Positions 1-6,118 of a DNA stretch of 7,491 nt are shown here, one piece after another. Position 1 is the stretch's first letter. Each line of letters begins with the position of its first letter. Source of the DNA: Cyanobacteria bacterium NC_groundwater_1444_Ag_S-0.65um_54_12 (GTDB lineage: Bacteria > Cyanobacteriota > Sericytochromatia > S15B-MN24 > VGJW01); the NCBI GenBank assembly GCA_016267585.1, contig JACQUT010000085.1:1-7491 (forward strand). Direction: 5' to 3'. Under the pieces are notes generated by a model, which saw only the letters and a list, made by a program, of their open reading frames with translations, was not told the DNA's origin and made no database searches. The position numbers were made by a program, and so were the translations under genes.

Positions 1-290
1 CAAGTAAGCTACCAACCATCTTGCCACTAGTCATGGTGGCCAGCTTGGCCATCCCAGTGCTCAGCTCGCCAGCCGCTGCGACCACACCGACCAAGCCCGT
101 CACCGCCCAGGCTGCTGCGGTTCAGCCAGCGAAGGCTGAGCCAGTCGGCGCGAAGGCGGAAATGAAGCGGACTGCACCAGCCAGAGCCGAGGCTGCGCAG
201 GCTGCGACAGCTCCGGCCGGTGTCAAGATGACCAAGCGCCATGGTAAGAAAGCGACACGCCGCGCCAAGACCAAGACCAATAGCAAGTAG
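1..290 (+). CDS. C-terminal part of a small secreted Ala/Pro/Lys-rich protein, 5' truncated
   Basis: The frame is open from the left edge to a TAG at 288-290, giving 95 visible residues; the true start is probably just outside the window. The visible sequence begins Ser-Lys, followed by about 17 hydrophobic residues (LPTILPLVMVASLAIPVL) and then SSPAAA, which reads as a signal peptide with an Ala-X-Ala type cleavage site. TTG at 21 or ATG at 33 would be alternative starts, but both would lose the basic n-region, so I prefer an upstream start. The mature part is low complexity: alternating Ala, Pro, Lys and Glu, then a strongly basic tail (KRHGKKATRRAKTKTNSK). No domain or Cys is visible. The basic tail could bind an anionic envelope polymer or nucleic acid, but that is only a guess. 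Known family: none recognised. The high-Ala frame could be spurious; the signal peptide and the absence of a better opposite-strand ORF argue that it is real. Confidence 0.6.
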   Translation, partial: SKLPTILPLVMVASLAIPVLSSPAAATTPTKPVTAQAAAVQPAKAEPVGAKAEMKRTAPARAEAAQAATAPAGVKMTKRHGKKATRRAKTKTNSK

Positions 291-296
291 ATCTTG

Positions 297-389
297 TAGC
301 GGCGTGCAATTGACTTGTATCTTCAGCGACCGCGGGGATCGCTTCTGCGCGAAGCACCGGGGGTGGGTGAAGTTAATTGCATGCCGCTA
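297..389 (+). other. 93-bp long stem-loop between convergent genes
   Basis: Positions 297-316 pair with 370-389 over 20 consecutive base pairs with no bulge. Two of the pairs (304 with 382 and 312 with 374) are G-U wobbles when read as plus-strand RNA, but would be C-A mismatches in minus-strand RNA, so the fold is complete only in the plus-strand transcript. The 53-nt interior can form further small helices: AGCGA 325-329 with TCGCT 339-343, or GCTTC 341-345 with GAAGC 351-355, which compete with each other. The element begins 7 bases after the stop of the left-edge gene and ends 36 bases before the murJ stop. No T-run follows on either strand, so it is not a standard intrinsic terminator. 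It could be an mRNA 3' stabiliser, a small RNA, or a short non-autonomous palindromic repeat. No known RNA family was recognised. Confidence 0.65.
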
Positions 390-407
390 TAGAATTCCTG
401 TTGCGGT

Positions 408-421
408 TCCTTTGTAAAGGA
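408..421. other. Short palindrome immediately 3' of murJ
   Basis: TCCTTTGTAAAGGA is a 6-bp inverted repeat around a 2-base centre, three bases beyond the murJ stop codon. As RNA it would give a weak A/U-rich 5-bp hairpin with a 4-nt loop. There is no following T-tract, so a role in ending murJ transcription is uncertain. Confidence 0.3.
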
Positions 422-424
422 GCA

Positions 425-2014
425 TCAATTACCGGCATCCTGGCGTCGCAAGGCAATTAGCGACTTCTTTCCCAGCAAGAACAGTACACCGGCGTAACTG
501 CTTCCAGCCAAACTGGCTATTACCATCACCTGTAATACCGCACCCCCCAAACCGGCTGGCCAAGCTAGCCGCAGCAACACCAGACCTGACATTATCGCTA
601 CCAGCACGGCTGCGGTCGCTCGCAACAGCAAGCCGGTAGAGTGCTGCAACGCCAGTGCCTTACCTAGTTTGCAGCGTAGCGCCCAGGCCACCTGTGCCAG
701 GTTGATCCAGGTCACCATAGCCGTAGCTAGCGCAATGCCAGCTAGCTGATGGTTTTCGCCGAAGTAGCGATCCAGCCCCAGTAGTTCATGGGGGCCGAAC
801 ATGAAAAAAGCATTCAACCCGAAGTTCAAGCCTACCGACAGCAGGCTGATGCGCAACGGGGTACGCGAATCATTCAGCGCATAGAAGACCCGCACCAGCA
901 AATCGCGCCAGGCGTAGGCCAAGAAGCCCAGGCTCAAGATAGTCAGTACCAGGGCGGTGGATTCCGTGGCATGGGTAACCGCGAACTGCCCACGTTCGAA
1001 AGCGATACGTACTACTGGCATGGCCAGCAGAAAAAGCCCGGCAGTCAGTGGCAGACAGATCAGACCGACCAGCGAGACACCGCGATCGAGCCAAGCCGCG
1101 AGATCGGCATGCTCACCGCGCGCCGCGGCTGCTGTCAAGCGCGGAAAGATTGGCACTAACAGGGAAGCCAATAGTATGCCCAACGGCATCTGGTAAATCA
1201 CGTTGGCATAACCCCAGGAAGAGATTGCGCCGACCCCGGCGCGCGACAAGAAAAAAGTGCCAATGAAAACGTTTATTTGCCCGATGGTCGATGCCAAGAT
1301 AGCCGGACCTAAAAGGTGCGCGGTATCGCGAATGGCCTTATCTTGCAGGCGAGCCGGGCGTACCTGCAGGGAGCGGTGATTGGCAGTAAAAAGTAGAGGC
1401 AGGCCCTGGAAGAGCAACTGCGCCAGCGCGCCTCCCAGAGTGCCGATCGCCAGCATGAGCGGATTACCTGGCTGCCAGAGCACGCAGCCGATAATAGCCA
1501 CGCTAGAAAGCAACGGCGAAAGACTGGCCAGGGCATACTTCTCCTTGGCATGGGCAATGCCGCACAAGATACCGAGCCAGGAGCCCAGCAATATGACCGG
1601 CACCATGATTCGCAACTCCGCTACGGCCAGATCGTGAGTTGCCCGGTTGACCCAGGGACCTTGCAAGGCAATGATCTGGTCTGCCAGGAAAAAGATCAGC
1701 AGGGCAATCAATCCGGTCAGGCCACCGGCCAGCAACAGCAAAGTGAAAATGATCGAGGCATGATCGTTGCGGCCAGCTTCGCGCATTCGTGTCAGCGTGG
1801 CGATGGTAGCGGTATGAAACGGACCATTGAGGCCACCCAACAGGACTATGGCATAGGCCGGCAGTTGATAAGCCAGATTGTAGGCATCCAGCTCGCTCCC
1901 CTTGCCGAAGGCATTAGCTACTACCACCTGGCGCAAAAAACCAAAGAGCTTGGCAATTATGACCAGACCCGCAATTAGCGAGACAATGCCCAGAATCGAG
2001 CGAAATTTTCCCAC
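425..2014 (-). CDS. murJ: MurJ/MviN lipid II flippase
   Basis: Integral inner-membrane protein of the MOP exporter superfamily that flips undecaprenyl-linked lipid II to the periplasmic side for peptidoglycan synthesis. The 529 residues are close to the usual MurJ length and show many hydrophobic segments along the whole protein, as expected for about 14 helices. Family signatures: KLFGFLRQ (22-29) and LDAYNLAYQLP (42-52) in the first helices, GGLNGPFH (60-67), the FERGQF motif (339-344) and FYALNDSRTPLR (377-388). The GGLNGPFH stretch resembles cyanobacterial MurJ more than the proteobacterial type. By eye alignment to E. coli MurJ, Arg24 and Asp39 correspond to Arg28 and Asp43, Arg18 to Lys22, while the Arg270 position in helix 8 appears to be Val272. 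The start is GTG at 2014; no upstream in-frame start lies in the 16-base gap after the phosphatase stop, and the ribosome site (GAGCGAG) is weak, which suggests translational coupling with the upstream gene. Family call is firm; essentiality here is inferred. Confidence 0.95.
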   Translation of the reverse strand: MGKFRSILGIVSLIAGLVIIAKLFGFLRQVVVANAFGKGSELDAYNLAYQLPAYAIVLLGGLNGPFHTATIATLTRMREAGRNDHASIIFTLLLLAGGLTGLIALLIFFLADQIIALQGPWVNRATHDLAVAELRIMVPVILLGSWLGILCGIAHAKEKYALASLSPLLSSVAIIGCVLWQPGNPLMLAIGTLGGALAQLLFQGLPLLFTANHRSLQVRPARLQDKAIRDTAHLLGPAILASTIGQINVFIGTFFLSRAGVGAISSWGYANVIYQMPLGILLASLLVPIFPRLTAAAARGEHADLAAWLDRGVSLVGLICLPLTAGLFLLAMPVVRIAFERGQFAVTHATESTALVLTILSLGFLAYAWRDLLVRVFYALNDSRTPLRISLLSVGLNFGLNAFFMFGPHELLGLDRYFGENHQLAGIALATAMVTWINLAQVAWALRCKLGKALALQHSTGLLLRATAAVLVAIMSGLVLLRLAWPAGLGGAVLQVMVIASLAGSSYAGVLFLLGKKSLIALRRQDAGN

Positions 2015-2030
2015 GTGCCAGCTCGCTCGT

Positions 2031-2633
2031 CTAAGTTACGGTGGTAGCGAAGGACGTCGGCAGATCCGCCAAGATCCAGTCTACAGCAGCCGCCAGATCC
2101 AAGGCGACATGGTCGGCTTGCACCGGCCACTGGTAACGTCCCGCCAGGACCTCTTTCCCGTAGCCAGTTTCGAGCAAAATGGCACGGCAACCGGCATTGC
2201 GCCCTAATTCGACATCGGTAGCTTTATCGCCTACCACATAAGAACGAGCGAGATCAATGCCATGGCGCGCTGCAGCTTCGCGCAGCAGCAACGTGCCCGG
2301 TTTGCGACATTCGCAAGTGATGGCATACCCTGTTACCTTGCCACCGGCTTTTGGCGGCAGGTGTGGACAGTACAGCATATCATCGAGGTGAGCATCTTGG
2401 GCTAAAAGCAGTTCGGTCAGACGATCTAAAACTCTGCGAACCCAAGATTCGGGATAATAACCGCGCGCCGGGCCGGATTGATTGGTCACCAAGATAGCCA
2501 GCAAGCCAGCACGATTCAGCCGCCTGATGGCAGACGCCGCGCCGCTGATCAACCGAAAATCGTTCAGGTCACGGATGTAACCTGCCTCTTCATTTATGGT
2601 GCCATCCCGGTCCAGAAATACCGCTAATTTCAT
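2031..2633 (-). CDS. gmhB: HAD-IIIA phosphatase, GmhB-like (D,D-heptose 1,7-bisphosphate phosphatase family)
   Basis: Soluble 200-residue phosphatase, the usual GmhB length (about 190). HAD motif I is DRDGT (8-12) with nucleophile Asp8 and acid/base Asp10; motif II is VTNQSG (49-54); the Arg110-Lys111 pair supplies motif III; motif IV is VGDKATDVELG (134-144) with metal-binding Asp136 and Asp140. The structural zinc loop of the family is present: Cys89, His91, Cys107 and Cys109. Known family members remove the 7- (beta) or, in other lineages, the same phosphate from alpha-anomer heptose bisphosphate in LPS-core or glycoprotein heptose synthesis; some relatives act on histidinol phosphate. No other heptose gene is nearby, so the substrate is inferred. 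It precedes murJ by 16 bp and is probably co-transcribed. Start ATG 2633: it lacks a good Shine-Dalgarno sequence, and the two-codon frame ATG-AGC-TAA ends directly before it. An upstream start is ruled out by that in-frame TAA. Confidence 0.88.
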   Translation of the reverse strand: MKLAVFLDRDGTINEEAGYIRDLNDFRLISGAASAIRRLNRAGLLAILVTNQSGPARGYYPESWVRRVLDRLTELLLAQDAHLDDMLYCPHLPPKAGGKVTGYAITCECRKPGTLLLREAAARHGIDLARSYVVGDKATDVELGRNAGCRAILLETGYGKEVLAGRYQWPVQADHVALDLAAAVDWILADLPTSFATTVT

Positions 2634-2686
2634 TTAGCTCATGATAACCTGATAACCTGGTTGGCGATCGAAAAAGGAGAGGATAG
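2634..2686. promoter_or_regulatory. 53-bp divergent promoter region with tandem TGATAACC repeat
   Basis: This is the only space between the start codons of the minus-strand gmhB-murJ pair and the plus-strand sppA pair, so both promoters, or parts of them, must lie in or overlap it. It contains two head-to-tail copies of TGATAACC at 2642-2649 and 2650-2657, followed by TGG. The copies could serve as a -10-like GATAAC element for sppA or as a direct-repeat operator. No pair of -35/-10 boxes at standard spacing stands out on either strand. A near-HIP1 octamer (GCGATCGA) lies at 2664-2671. Confidence 0.5.
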
Positions 2687-2689
2687 TTG
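2674..2689 (+). promoter_or_regulatory. Strong Shine-Dalgarno sequence selecting a TTG start for sppA
   Basis: AAGGAGAGG at 2674-2682 is nearly a full anti-16S match, and AGGAG ends 7 bases before TTG at 2687. No ATG is placed suitably, so this site decides the TTG initiation codon. Confidence 0.75.
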
Positions 2690-3640
2690 CATATCGAACG
2701 CATCTTAGCAGGTATTTTGATAACCTTGAGCTTGGTGGCCGCCGTGGGAGTATGGATAGTTAGGCCAGCTACCAATAATGGCCAGCTTGCTTTGCCCCTC
2801 GCTTCCTCGTTGAGCGGGGGTTCAGCGGAAATAGCACTGTTCGATTGTTACGGCATGATTTCCGATGGTTTGCCGGATAGTCCCTGGGGCGGAAGCAGCG
2901 GCGTAAATAGCAGTAAGATCATTTCCTTGCTGCGTCAGTCCGAAAAAGACGGTGTCAAAGTAATTCTTTTGCGGATAAATTCGTCGGGGGGTACCGCGGC
3001 AGCTTCGCAAGCTATTTATCAAGAGTTGATGCGCATCAGACGGGCTGGCAAGATCAAGATCGTCGCTGCTTTCGGCGATATGGCAGCTTCTGGTGCCTAC
3101 TTCATCGCGGCGGCGGCCCATCATATTGTTTCCTTGCCTACCAGCACCACTGGCTCGATCGGTGTGATAACCCATGTGCACAATGTTGCCGGTTTGCTGA
3201 ACAAGATCGGTGTCCAGGACACCGTCTTCAAGAGCGGCCAATACAAGGATTTGCTGTCATCCCTGCGTCCGATTGCCAATGACGAGCGCATAATAATTCA
3301 GCGCCTGATAGATAGTATTTATGAGCAATTCCTGGCTGCCGTCACGGCTGGCCGGCCACAGCTTTCGCCCGCCAAGTTGCGGACTTTGGCAGATGGCCGG
3401 ATTTTTACCGGGGAGCAGGCTCTGCGGGTTGGCCTGGTAGATTCACTGGGTAACTATTCCGATGCCTTGAACAAAGCGGCTATCCTGGCCGGTATCAAAG
3501 GGGATCCGCAGGTAAAGGTCTACACTACGCAAGGCGTTCTGGAAACGATTATCAAGCTGGAAAGCCGCCTGAGTAGCTACCTGGCTATCAAGCCCAGCTT
3601 CGAGTTCCCGGCTAAAATGCCGCTGGCGCTGCTAGAGTAG
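2687..3640 (+). CDS. sppA: SppA-type signal peptide peptidase (S49 family)
   Basis: Membrane-anchored serine protease that degrades cleaved signal peptides within the membrane. The 317 residues match the short, single-domain SppA form (as in Bacillus) rather than the double-length 67K form. An N-terminal anchor spans about residues 5-25 (ILAGILITLSLVAAVGVWIV). The S49 core runs from about 48 to 260: the VILLRINSSGG strand (92-102), the nucleophile Ser135 in GDMAASGAYF (130-139), the oxyanion segment TGSIGV (155-160), and the general-base Lys187 in SGQYKDLLS (183-191). The Ser-Lys spacing of 52 residues equals that of the B. subtilis enzyme (Ser147/Lys199). The RIFTGEQALRVGLVDSLG motif (238-255) is typical of the family. 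An octameric dome is expected from the family. Start is TTG with a strong ribosome site. It is followed by the Yip1-like gene after 22 bases, likely one operon. Identity is firm; whether the main role is signal-peptide clearance or stress proteolysis is not decidable. Confidence 0.93.
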   Translation: MHIERILAGILITLSLVAAVGVWIVRPATNNGQLALPLASSLSGGSAEIALFDCYGMISDGLPDSPWGGSSGVNSSKIISLLRQSEKDGVKVILLRINSSGGTAAASQAIYQELMRIRRAGKIKIVAAFGDMAASGAYFIAAAAHHIVSLPTSTTGSIGVITHVHNVAGLLNKIGVQDTVFKSGQYKDLLSSLRPIANDERIIIQRLIDSIYEQFLAAVTAGRPQLSPAKLRTLADGRIFTGEQALRVGLVDSLGNYSDALNKAAILAGIKGDPQVKVYTTQGVLETIIKLESRLSSYLAIKPSFEFPAKMPLALLE

Positions 3641-3662
3641 CTAATAAAAGGTAACTGAACCA

Positions 3663-4193
3663 ATGTTAGAAAGTTGTTTTTTCACCCTTTGCCGGCCCAG
3701 CCGAGCACCAGCCGAATTGCGAATGGGCAGTGCCATGGCGATCTGGGGATTGCTGGCCCTGGTTTTGGCCCTGCCATTGAGCGGGCAGCTGGGCATCGGT
3801 GGTTGGGGAGCATGGGGTCTTTCCCTCTTGACCTTCGCTGTCTTGCAGCTGAGCTGGTTTTGGTTGAGCTCCGCGCTGACGTTACTGGGCAAACTACTGG
3901 GTGGGCAAGGCTCTGCTGAGGCGACGCTGGGGGCGATCGCCCAGTCCGCCTGGCCGATTTTGCTGTTACCGGTCGCCAAAGGGCTAGAACGCATGGGGTT
4001 GCTCGGCGCAGGTGTACTGGAGCTGGCGATTGGCCTTTGGGTACTGATCTTGGCTACTTTCTTTTTGCGGCGCGCTCACACTTTAGGTTGGGGCCGAGCG
4101 ATCCTGGTATGGTTGATGCTGGGCACGCTGCTGGCCATCACGCCACTACTGCTCTTGTTGTTGGTGGCTATGCTAGCCGTTGTCTTCTGGTAG
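3663..4193 (+). CDS. Yip1-domain-like polytopic membrane protein
   Basis: A 176-residue, very hydrophobic protein with about five predicted helices: roughly 24-40, 48-70, 93-108, 113-135 and 144-175 (the last long enough to be two). After a short Cys/Arg-containing N-terminal segment (residues 5-20), the stretch LLGKLLGGQGSAEATLG (74-90), followed by a helix with AWPILLLPV, resembles the central signature of bacterial Yip1-domain proteins (a Gly-Gly-x-Gly-Ser turn, then a Pro-containing helix). No catalytic residues are evident. The function of bacterial Yip1 proteins is not established; membrane organisation or transport is speculative. Start ATG 3663 has AAAGG at 3647-3651, a somewhat long 11-base spacing. 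It lies 22 bases after sppA, so a joint function in the membrane is plausible but unproven. The family call rests on pattern recognition only; an unrelated small membrane protein is the alternative. Confidence 0.7.
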   Translation: MLESCFFTLCRPSRAPAELRMGSAMAIWGLLALVLALPLSGQLGIGGWGAWGLSLLTFAVLQLSWFWLSSALTLLGKLLGGQGSAEATLGAIAQSAWPILLLPVAKGLERMGLLGAGVLELAIGLWVLILATFFLRRAHTLGWGRAILVWLMLGTLLAITPLLLLLLVAMLAVVFW

Positions 4194-4207
4194 GCAATGT
4201 TCGGTTC

Positions 4208-4263
4208 AAAAATCAAAGAGACGTCAGCGCTCCGGTACGCTTGGCCGAAGGGGTGACGTCTCT
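4208..4263 (-). terminator. Intrinsic terminator of the ATP-grasp gene, at a convergent junction
   Basis: AGAGACGTCA at 4217-4226 pairs perfectly with TGACGTCTCT at 4254-4263. After a 3-base bulge, CTCC 4230-4233 can extend the stem with GGGG 4250-4253. Read on the minus strand, the stem begins 13 bases after the ATP-grasp stop and is followed by a T-rich tract (TTTGATTTTT, 4217 down to 4208). On the plus strand only A-rich sequence and then TTTTT at 4274-4278 follow, so termination of the sppA/Yip1 transcript is possible but weaker. Confidence 0.7.
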
Positions 4264-4276
4264 AATAAAACAATTT

Positions 4277-5536
4277 TTACGTTGTTTCTTTGCGCGGAAC
4301 GTGCGCCATGAAATCATGCGCGAAGCGTTCAGCGTATTGCTTGGTCAAGGTTTCCACTCGGGCCGGATCCGGTGATTTGACCACGATACCGGCATGATAT
4401 TTTTTCTTTTGCACCCAGCAAACTTCCGGATCGTTGTAGGCTGACAGATCCGGCCACTCTTGGCGAGCCAAGGTGACGACCGCACCGGCATACTCTTCAC
4501 GGAAGGGCGGCAATTCATAGTGTTTCTGGGTCTCGATCCTGACCCATTCCCACCAGAGGCAAATGTCCGTGGCATGCCATAGCACATCCGGGATCTTGGC
4601 TGCACCTACGCGTGCGCCAGCTTCCAGGAAGTAGAATTTCCCCTCCTCGCGTTCCTTGATGTATTCTATGTGGGTGACACCGCGCACCAGACCCAGGCTA
4701 GCGATTACCTTCTTGTTCAGTTCTTGCAGCGCTTGCCAGTCAGGGTCCCGGCGATCGATCAAGCACGTGGTATATACGCCACCGCTGACGTTGAGATCGA
4801 GCATGGGCTTGCCATATTTCGAGACGCCGGCAAAAAGTACTTCCCGCTCGCTGACCACGGAATCCACATGGTAGACAGCGCCCGGAAGGTATTTTTCTAG
4901 CAAGTAAAGTGATTGCTTATCTCCTAGCTTTTCGATCTCGCGCCAAACCTCCTGGTCATCGTGCATGAGCTTCACGCCCATAGAAGCGGCTTCTTGACGA
5001 GGTTTGAGCACCCAGGGCGGCGGTACGCGCAACATGTAACGATAAACATCATCATGGTGGAGGATGTGAACGAAGTCCGGAACCGGAACGTCATCTTCAC
5101 GAGCTTTCATGCGCATCGCTAACTTGTCGCGGAAATAGCGCATGGTTGTTTCGCCCATGCCAGGAATACGCATGTGCTCGCGCAACATGCAAGCTATTTC
5201 TACATCGAAATCGCCCATCGGAACGATGCGATCGATTTTGTGATAACGCGCCAGATAGCTGACCGTATTGCGCACTTCTTTCTCATCGAAGAATTTCTTT
5301 ATGGCAAAGACTTCAGCTATTTGGTCACGCGGCCACTCCTGGCCTAGACTTTTCTCGGAGGTCATGACGAACACTTTGTGCCCGCGCCGCTTGGCTTCTA
5401 GCATGAAGGGACGTCCGGAAACGACACAGGCAACACAAAGGATATTAAGTGGTTGTTCTTCCGGTAAGGCCGGCTGCTTGGTAATATTTTCCACTACTTT
5501 TGGCCTTTCTTCTACCGCAACCTTTTTCTTTTCCAC
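4277..5536 (-). CDS. ATP-grasp domain ligase, substrate unknown
   Basis: A 419-residue cytoplasmic protein that probably joins a carboxylate to an amine or similar nucleophile through an acylphosphate. Residues 1-28 are a charged, probably disordered leader. The pre-ATP-grasp Rossmann-like domain starts at LNILCVACVVSGRP (30-43) and contains KIDRIVPMGDFD (100-111). The ATP-grasp fold covers about 130-315: DKLAMR (137-142), the first nucleotide-binding lysine in WVLKPRQEAASMGV (175-188), the adenine-contact hinge LLEKYLPG (212-219), the first metal ligand in GVTHIEY (286-292, Glu291) and the second in FLEAGARVG (303-311, Glu305, Arg309). In the usual E-x-N-x-R motif the Asn position is Gly307. 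A C-terminal part of about 100 residues includes a Trp-rich segment (WWEWVR, 328-333). The start is GTG 5536 with a weak GAAAGAG site. It lies 90 bp downstream of the FKBP gene, same strand, with no clear pathway partner. Family relatives include carbamoyl-phosphate-synthase-like and amino acid ligases. Confidence 0.82.
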   Translation of the reverse strand: MEKKKVAVEERPKVVENITKQPALPEEQPLNILCVACVVSGRPFMLEAKRRGHKVFVMTSEKSLGQEWPRDQIAEVFAIKKFFDEKEVRNTVSYLARYHKIDRIVPMGDFDVEIACMLREHMRIPGMGETTMRYFRDKLAMRMKAREDDVPVPDFVHILHHDDVYRYMLRVPPPWVLKPRQEAASMGVKLMHDDQEVWREIEKLGDKQSLYLLEKYLPGAVYHVDSVVSEREVLFAGVSKYGKPMLDLNVSGGVYTTCLIDRRDPDWQALQELNKKVIASLGLVRGVTHIEYIKEREEGKFYFLEAGARVGAAKIPDVLWHATDICLWWEWVRIETQKHYELPPFREEYAGAVVTLARQEWPDLSAYNDPEVCWVQKKKYHAGIVVKSPDPARVETLTKQYAERFAHDFMAHVPRKETT

Positions 5537-5626
5537 GCTTACACTCTTTCTAAACTAGAGCTGAGATCTTGCCCAGCCATTCCTGGTGCGCCTGGGATCT
5601 TATCTGAACCCGGCAGGCTGTCCGGA

Positions 5627-6070
5627 TCAATTGATAGCCAATAACTCAACATCGAAGACCAAGGTAGAATTGGGGGGAATGACGTTATCAACGCCCCGGG
5701 CGCCATAGCCCAGTGCCGGTGGAATGATGAGTTTGCGCCGACCACCGACGCGCATGGTCATAACTCCTTCGTCCCACCCTTTGATCACCTGTCCGGTACC
5801 GATGACGAATTCGAAAGGTTGGCCGCGATCGCGCGACGAATCGAATTTCTTGCCGTTCATGAGCCAGCCCGTGTAGTGTACCTTGACAACCTGATTCTGC
5901 TTGGGTCCAGGACCGGTGCCCACTCTGAGATCCTCGTATTTCAGTCCATTTTGCAAGGTATGCACCTTCCCCGTCGGCTTCTCGCTAGCGGTTTTCGACT
6001 TGGCACAGGCGATGCCCCCACCAGTGAGAGCAATAGCGATGCCTAGCATGATGGCCAACGTTGTATTCAT
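5627..6070 (-). CDS. FKBP-type peptidyl-prolyl cis-trans isomerase, exported
   Basis: Catalyses proline cis-trans isomerisation, probably assisting protein folding outside the cytoplasm. The 147 residues comprise an N-terminal hydrophobic segment (4-20), a linker (about 22-40) and one complete FKBP domain (about 42-147). All FKBP12 active-site aromatic and polar positions have counterparts: Tyr66 (Y26), Phe76-Asp77 (F36-D37), Phe86 (F46), Val95-Ile96 (V55-I56), Trp99 (W59), Tyr122 (Y82) and Phe139 (F99). The hydrophobic segment ends GGGIAC at Cys22, a weak lipobox without the usual Leu at -3, so lipoprotein anchoring is possible but not certain; the n-region lacks basic residues, which is odd for a Sec signal. 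Start ATG 6070 has AGAGGAG about 9 bases upstream. The frame stays open upstream to 6490, but that part overlaps the divergent HEAT gene and does not look like protein. A TATACT candidate -10 lies about 50 bases upstream. Confidence 0.93.
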   Translation of the reverse strand: MNTTLAIMLGIAIALTGGGIACAKSKTASEKPTGKVHTLQNGLKYEDLRVGTGPGPKQNQVVKVHYTGWLMNGKKFDSSRDRGQPFEFVIGTGQVIKGWDEGVMTMRVGGRRKLIIPPALGYGARGVDNVIPPNSTLVFDVELLAIN

Positions 6071-6118
6071 AAGTAAAAACTCCTCTGGCTGCTGCACCCA
6101 TGATGGACCACGGACGCC

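Noticed and set aside
297..389. Insertion-sequence or MITE interpretation of the long stem-loop
   Set aside because: No flanking target-site duplication or transposase is visible, so it is kept only as a stem-loop of unknown role.
788..1978. Several plus-strand open frames of 79-142 residues
   Set aside because: All are antisense to murJ and show Gln/Arg-rich sequence without domains, as expected for shadows of a hydrophobic gene.
2822..3241. 139-residue minus-strand open frame
   Set aside because: It is antisense to the catalytic core of sppA, with no family resemblance.
4037..4375. 112-residue plus-strand open frame crossing the convergent junction
   Set aside because: It overlaps the Yip1-like gene in another frame, runs through the terminator and into the ATP-grasp gene; not plausible as a gene.
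5564..5600. Imperfect hairpin between the FKBP and ATP-grasp genes
   Set aside because: CCCAG/CTGGG plus AGAT/ATCT pair only around a four-base bulge and a 15-base loop, with no T-tract; too weak to call a terminator or a riboswitch.
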